From contig NZ_JAUZVY010000003.1 in NCBI RefSeq assembly GCF_030717955.1, forward strand, positions 186,001 to 250,000: DNA of 64,000 nucleotides, read 5' to 3'. A program made the position numbers and the translations under genes. This document shows, in pieces, positions 60,262-64,000 of this stretch. The notes under the pieces are model-generated. The model saw only the letters and a program-made list of their open reading frames with translations. It had not been told where the DNA came from and did not search any database. The stretch comes from Alkalimonas delamerensis (GTDB lineage Bacteria; Pseudomonadota; Gammaproteobacteria; Enterobacterales; Alteromonadaceae). Every line of letters begins with the position of its first letter. Position 1 is the stretch's first letter.

Positions 60262-62547
60262 TTACTCGTAACGAACTTCCAGTTTCATACCGCTAACGGC
60301 GCGGAATGCATGCAAGCCAATGTGCCAGGTGCCTTCAGCCGGGTTGGTGAAGGTACAGGTCTCATTGTTGCCATTTTGGTTAGGTTTGCAGTCGAACTGA
60401 GTGGCTGTAGGTACAGCACCATGACGGACGTGCAAGTCAGCATCGCCACGGCCACCGGAGATTTCAACCACCAGGCTGGTAGCACCGGCTGGTACGTCCA
60501 CACTGTAGTAATCCCAAGTCCGGCGGGCAATGCTGATGTCGTTCACCACATAGCCACCTGCATCCGGTACATCCGGCTCGTCCGGCTCTTCCGGTGCTGT
60601 GAAGCTACCGACCAGGCTGACGCCGCTAAAGGCGGTGTAGCCATTGATCATCACGTGCCAGGTGCCTTCTTGCGGCGTGGCAAAATCGCAACGCTCTTCA
60701 TTGCCAAAGCGGAACGGACGGCAATCCCAGTCGCCTAAGGTTGGCTCAGAGCCAAACTTGACGTACAAGTCGGCATCACCGGTACCACCTGACATGACAA
60801 AGGCTAAATCGCTGGCATCGGCTGGCAGTTCCATGGTGAAGAACAGTTGCTCACCAGTGCCTCCGGCAAGACCGGTTACCGGTACACCATTTTCCAGCTC
60901 GTTTCCTGGTTCTGGCTCTGGATCCGGATCCACCGGGTCATCTGGTTCATCGGAACCTTCACAACCATGTACCGCTAAGTAATCCACAGCGTCTTTTGCC
61001 TGAACCAGGCCCCAGCCATAAGAGGTGTCACGGCCAGGCGCACCCAGATCTTCAGCCGATGCGGCCAGAGCTGCACGAATTTCTGCATTGCTACACTGCG
61101 GGAAGTGACTCCAAACCAGCGCCGCGACGCCAGCAACATGTGGCGAAGCCATGGAGGTGCCGCTCATCAGGCCATAGTTGCTGGCACCTGAGGTAAAGTT
61201 GGCGACATCACCCAGTTGGCCCATCAGCACAGTACCTTCCTCTTGCGATAAACTGACCGCTGGAATGGTGGTGGTCGGGTTATCACCGACAGTTCCGCTG
61301 AAGTTGCCTGGCTCGTTGTTGTAGATGATGGCTGCAACACCACCGCCATCCTGGCAAGACTCCACTTTCTGAGCGAAAGAGACTTCACCCCGTTGCATCA
61401 GACAGATTTTGCCAACCATATCGTCGCAGGTGGTCAGACCCAGGCCACAGCTGGCGATTTCGGCACTCATGCTGCCTGAACCAGCACCTGAAATGGGGTT
61501 CGGGCTAAACGCAACGCCATTGACCGACAAAATGGATTCTACACCGGTGCCTTCCGGGTAGGTAGAGCGCACATCAACACCAGGCGCTGCCAGTTCAACC
61601 TGAGCGTTACGCTGCGAGAAGCTGGCCAGCGTTTTGGTGTGATCCACCGCGGCGACAGAAATTACCGAGTCGTAGGAGGCAGGGTAAGACAATGAGGTGT
61701 TGCCAGCATTACCGGCTGCGGCGACCAACAACACACCTGAGTCGTAAATGCTTTGCAGGGCATTGCGCTCGGCGACACTGGAGCCAGCACCACCCAAGCT
61801 CATATTGACAACGGTCGAGCCATTTTGCGCACAGACGTTGATGGCGTTCACCAGCGAGGATGAATAGCCCCAACCGCTGGCATTAAAAACTTTGACAATA
61901 TGCAGCTTCACTTCGCCATTGGGCAGCACACCCACAATGCCAACATCGTTATTCAGAGCGGCAATGGTACCTGCTACGTGGGTGCCGTGTGGGCCACCGG
62001 CTTCAAACCAGTTGCCGGTACCCGGATCATTGGTACCGGTGATGTTGCTGCTTAAGAAATCTTCGTGCGGTAAGTCCAGACCTGAGTCAATGACACAAAC
62101 CGTTTGGTTGCTGGCAAACTGGTCCGAGACTTGATCGGCCTGAACCATGGTAAAGCCATAAGGGACTTCCTGCGCCATCGGGTAGCGAACTAAATCCGGT
62201 TCAATCAGCTCGATGCTTGGATCGGCTTGCAAACGCTTCAGTGCTGCTTCTGGTAATTCAGCCGCAATAGCGCGCTGGGGTCCTAAAATGAGCTTGGTTT
62301 TTGCACCCATGCGCTCCAGAGCGCGGGCAGATACCTGCAAAGCAGCTTGCTCGTGGCTTTGGCCAGGGCGCAGCGAGATGCTTTGCTCAGCCAGATGATC
62401 CGCCTTGTAGTGAATGATAAAACGATTGGAGCTTGGCTCGGCTTGATCTGCAGCATGAAGCGCCATTGGCGCCGCTAATGCCGCAGAAACTGCCATGGCC
62501 AACAAACTACCTCTGGCATTAGCCAGAGTTTTTGAGGACTTCGACAT
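60262..62547 (-). CDS. Secreted subtilisin-like (S8) serine protease with PA and two PPC domains
   Basis: This extracellular alkaline-protease-type enzyme has 761 residues. It shows a signal peptide (to about ALHAA, residue 33), an I9-like propeptide (about 40-125), and a catalytic domain with D154 (VIDSGLD), H187 (HGTHVAG) and S465 (GTSMASPH). A PA domain is inserted at about 345-455. A Pro/Asp/Glu linker follows, then two PPC domains (about 553-650 and 665-761), each with a GDADL motif and Cys pair. GGGAGGG precedes the ATG. PPC domains are usually removed during maturation. Substrate is unknown. Confidence 0.94.
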   Translation of the reverse strand: MSKSSKTLANARGSLLAMAVSAALAAPMALHAADQAEPSSNRFIIHYKADHLAEQSISLRPGQSHEQAALQVSARALERMGAKTKLILGPQRAIAAELPEAALKRLQADPSIELIEPDLVRYPMAQEVPYGFTMVQADQVSDQFASNQTVCVIDSGLDLPHEDFLSSNITGTNDPGTGNWFEAGGPHGTHVAGTIAALNNDVGIVGVLPNGEVKLHIVKVFNASGWGYSSSLVNAINVCAQNGSTVVNMSLGGAGSSVAERNALQSIYDSGVLLVAAAGNAGNTSLSYPASYDSVISVAAVDHTKTLASFSQRNAQVELAAPGVDVRSTYPEGTGVESILSVNGVAFSPNPISGAGSGSMSAEIASCGLGLTTCDDMVGKICLMQRGEVSFAQKVESCQDGGGVAAIIYNNEPGNFSGTVGDNPTTTIPAVSLSQEEGTVLMGQLGDVANFTSGASNYGLMSGTSMASPHVAGVAALVWSHFPQCSNAEIRAALAASAEDLGAPGRDTSYGWGLVQAKDAVDYLAVHGCEGSDEPDDPVDPDPEPEPGNELENGVPVTGLAGGTGEQLFFTMELPADASDLAFVMSGGTGDADLYVKFGSEPTLGDWDCRPFRFGNEERCDFATPQEGTWHVMINGYTAFSGVSLVGSFTAPEEPDEPDVPDAGGYVVNDISIARRTWDYYSVDVPAGATSLVVEISGGRGDADLHVRHGAVPTATQFDCKPNQNGNNETCTFTNPAEGTWHIGLHAFRAVSGMKLEVRYE

Positions 62548-62707
62548 GAGTTCACCCTCCCAAGGTGATTATTATGATTATGGTTGTAGCGCACTTGCTA
62601 AAGAAACAGACGACAAAACAGCTCCTGACAAGGTGGCAACCTGAGTCAATGTAGACCTGGCTTTTGCAAATTAACCTGGAACATTGTTGCATGTTTAACC
62701 TATAACA

Positions 62708-62726
62708 ATTGAATGATGCATTCAAT
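62708..62726. promoter_or_regulatory. Palindrome upstream of the protease gene
   Basis: ATTGAATG-ATG-CATTCAAT is an 8-bp perfect inverted repeat about 160 nt upstream of the protease start, in the divergent region with oxyR. It resembles an operator for a dimeric regulator; which one is unknown. Confidence 0.4.
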
Positions 62727-62877
62727 AAGTAATTCACAGTTTTCGCATCTTTAACGCTAACTTATTGTTGTTTTGATGGATAAAAATTTTTATTCGGTGA
62801 TTTGGCTTTGATTGATTACCTGAAATAGGTAAAGATGTTAATGTTGGCTGTGAGGGACGTCGTGCAATCGGTGCAGA

Positions 62878-62894
62878 GCCTGATATAATCAGGC
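62878..62894 (+). promoter_or_regulatory. oxyR extended -10 promoter inside a palindrome
   Basis: TGATATAAT (62881-62889) is an extended -10 with the TG motif; a clear -35 is not seen. The 7-bp inverted repeat GCCTGAT / ATCAGGC (62878-62894) covers it, suggesting repression at this promoter, possibly by OxyR itself. The rest of the 62548-62913 gap is A/T-rich without a gene. Confidence 0.45.
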
Positions 62895-62913
62895 AGAACT
62901 CAGAGGGAGCGAT

Positions 62914-63825
62914 ATGAAGCGTTTACCCAGCATTAAGCAAATGCAGTACCTGTTAGCCCTGCATGAACATCAGCATTTTGGCCGGGCGGCAGAAGCCTGC
63001 TTTATTGGTCAATCGACGTTAAGTGCTGCCATTGCTAACTTAGAAGAAACTCTGGATGCTCAGTTGCTTGAGCGCGACCACAAGACCTTTATTTTCACCT
63101 CCCTGGGTGAGGATATTGTGCGCCAGGCGCGTGGTATTATTGAACAGTGTGAAGAGCTCAGTCAGTTTGCCCAATGTCAGGGCAAGCCGATGTCCGGGCC
63201 TTTTCGCCTTGGTTGCATTCCCACCATAGCGCCCTTTGTCCTGAGTGACATTATGGCGCAGTGTCGCCAGCAGTTTCCTGAATTGCAGCTGCTGCTGCGG
63301 GAAGATACCAGTGATAACTCTTTGCATGCCTTAGCTGAAGGCCGGCTCGATATGGTGTTGTTGGCGCTGCCTTATGAAACCGGTGCTTTTCACACTGAAG
63401 TGCTGGCACAAGATCCGTTTCAATTGGTGATGCACCGCGATTGGCAGGGGGCTGGTTTCGAGCAAGATATCAGCCACTGGCCGGATGAAAGTATTTTTTT
63501 GCTGGAGCGTGAGCACTGCTTAACAGGGCATGCCGTCAAAGCCTGTGAGCTGGAAGACAACCGCAAGGTTAATCCATTTTTTGCTACCAGCCTGCACACC
63601 CTGACGCAGATGGTTAATAATAAGCTGGGAGTGACCTTTATGCCGCAATTGGCCATCAATGCCGGCTTGTTGCAGGGCACGGATTTGATTTGTCAGGCAC
63701 CGGCAACCGGGCCGGCCAGCCGGGATATTGGTGTGGCCTGGCGGCCAACCTCCAGCAAATTGCACAGCTATCGGGTGTTGGCGGAGTTGATTCGGCTGGT
63801 ACTGCAGGTAAAGTGTCAGCTTTAA
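62914..63825 (+). CDS. oxyR: Hydrogen-peroxide-sensing regulator OxyR
   Basis: This LysR-type activator of peroxide defence has 303 residues. It has the N-terminal HTH (HFGRAAEACFIGQSTLSAAI) and the redox pair C202 and C211 in EHCLTGHAVKAC, with the same nine-residue separation as C199/C208 of E. coli OxyR. AGAGGGAG precedes the ATG. It diverges from the protease gene. A plain LysR regulator would lack the cysteine pair, so confidence is high. Confidence 0.93.
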   Translation: MKRLPSIKQMQYLLALHEHQHFGRAAEACFIGQSTLSAAIANLEETLDAQLLERDHKTFIFTSLGEDIVRQARGIIEQCEELSQFAQCQGKPMSGPFRLGCIPTIAPFVLSDIMAQCRQQFPELQLLLREDTSDNSLHALAEGRLDMVLLALPYETGAFHTEVLAQDPFQLVMHRDWQGAGFEQDISHWPDESIFLLEREHCLTGHAVKACELEDNRKVNPFFATSLHTLTQMVNNKLGVTFMPQLAINAGLLQGTDLICQAPATGPASRDIGVAWRPTSSKLHSYRVLAELIRLVLQVKCQL

Positions 63826-63847
63826 GCTATCTCGACTTTTTCCAGCA

Positions 63848-64000
63848 TTACTCTGGGTAGGGTTCGATTGGCTCGGGTAAGTGAAAGTTGGGGTATTGCT
63901 GGTACAAGGGAAGCAATAGTCCCTCACGGTAAAAGTATTGGTAGTGTTGATCCCACCAGGCCTTTAGTTGCCGGCCTGCTTCATTGTCGGCAAACCCCAT
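63848..64000 (-). CDS. Unrecognised protein, C-terminal part or very short gene
   Basis: The minus strand is open for 50 codons up to the window edge and ends at 63848-63850. The product is aromatic-rich (LKAWWDQHYQYFYREG, then PEPIEPYPE at the end) and resembles no family I can name. An ATG sits exactly at the edge (63998-64000), so either a complete 50-residue protein or the end of a longer one is possible. It converges with oxyR. Confidence 0.5.
   Translation of the reverse strand: MGFADNEAGRQLKAWWDQHYQYFYREGLLLPLYQQYPNFHLPEPIEPYPE

Noticed and set aside
60262..62547. Several long open frames on the plus strand opposite the protease
   Set aside because: They are antisense shadows of a clear S8 protease and have no ribosome sites or family features.
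1..64000. CRISPR arrays, rRNA or tRNA genes, prophage
   Set aside because: No regularly spaced repeats, no tRNA- or rRNA-like sequence and no phage structural genes were seen anywhere in the window.

Overview
The window is a chromosomal segment of a gammaproteobacterium. Its backbone is the E. coli-like order nadB | rpoE-rseABC | lepA-lepB-rnc-era-recO-pdxJ-acpS | barA | rlmD-relA-mazG-pyrG-eno. A high-potential iron-sulfur protein, the OxyR and PhoBR types, and roughly 50-55% GC by eye fit the aerobic Rheinheimera/Alishewanella/Alkalimonas/Chromatiaceae neighbourhood. That placement is an inference from gene content only.

Layout. 1-9.4 kb: partial nadB, the sigma-E regulon operon, and a translation/RNA-processing run (lepA to acpS) with overlapping genes. 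9.4-20 kb: BarA sensor kinase, 23S rRNA methyltransferase, (p)ppGpp synthetase, MazG, CTP synthase and enolase. 20-29.7 kb: mixed housekeeping and accessory genes: CPBP membrane protease, SelO, HiPIP, adenosine deaminase, lactate permease, a chemoreceptor with a DUF6436-like protein, and a LexA-controlled umuDC operon. 29.8-60.2 kb: a very large phosphate region. 60.2-64 kb: a secreted subtilisin-type protease, OxyR, and the end of an unrecognised gene.

The phosphate region is the main feature. It holds an OprO/P-type porin diverging from phnDCE, a MITE-like element beside a toxin-antitoxin pair, an arsenate operon (arsC-arsR-gapdh-arsJ), a chemoreceptor, pstS and pstCAB-phoU, phoBR, ppk-ppx-tag, a second complete pstSCAB-phoU, and a Na+/phosphate cotransporter. 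Seven close matches to the 18-bp PhoB box can be read directly, before the porin (two in tandem), phnD, the chemoreceptor, pstS, pstC and phoB, with another before ppk and one beside the ars promoter. At most of them a -10-like hexamer starts exactly 10 nt after the box. The second pst operon has no clear Pho box, and its permeases carry large periplasmic insertions.

Together these genes would let the cell sense phosphate limitation (PhoR/PhoB/PhoU, Pst), swim toward phosphate (chemoreceptor), widen outer-membrane access (porin), import phosphate or phosphonate-like compounds at high or low affinity (Pst1, Pst2, PhnCDE, Na/Pi), store or mobilise polyphosphate (Ppk/Ppx), and dispose of arsenate that enters by the same transporters (ArsC, ArsJ/GAPDH). 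Promoter and operator calls are by eye.
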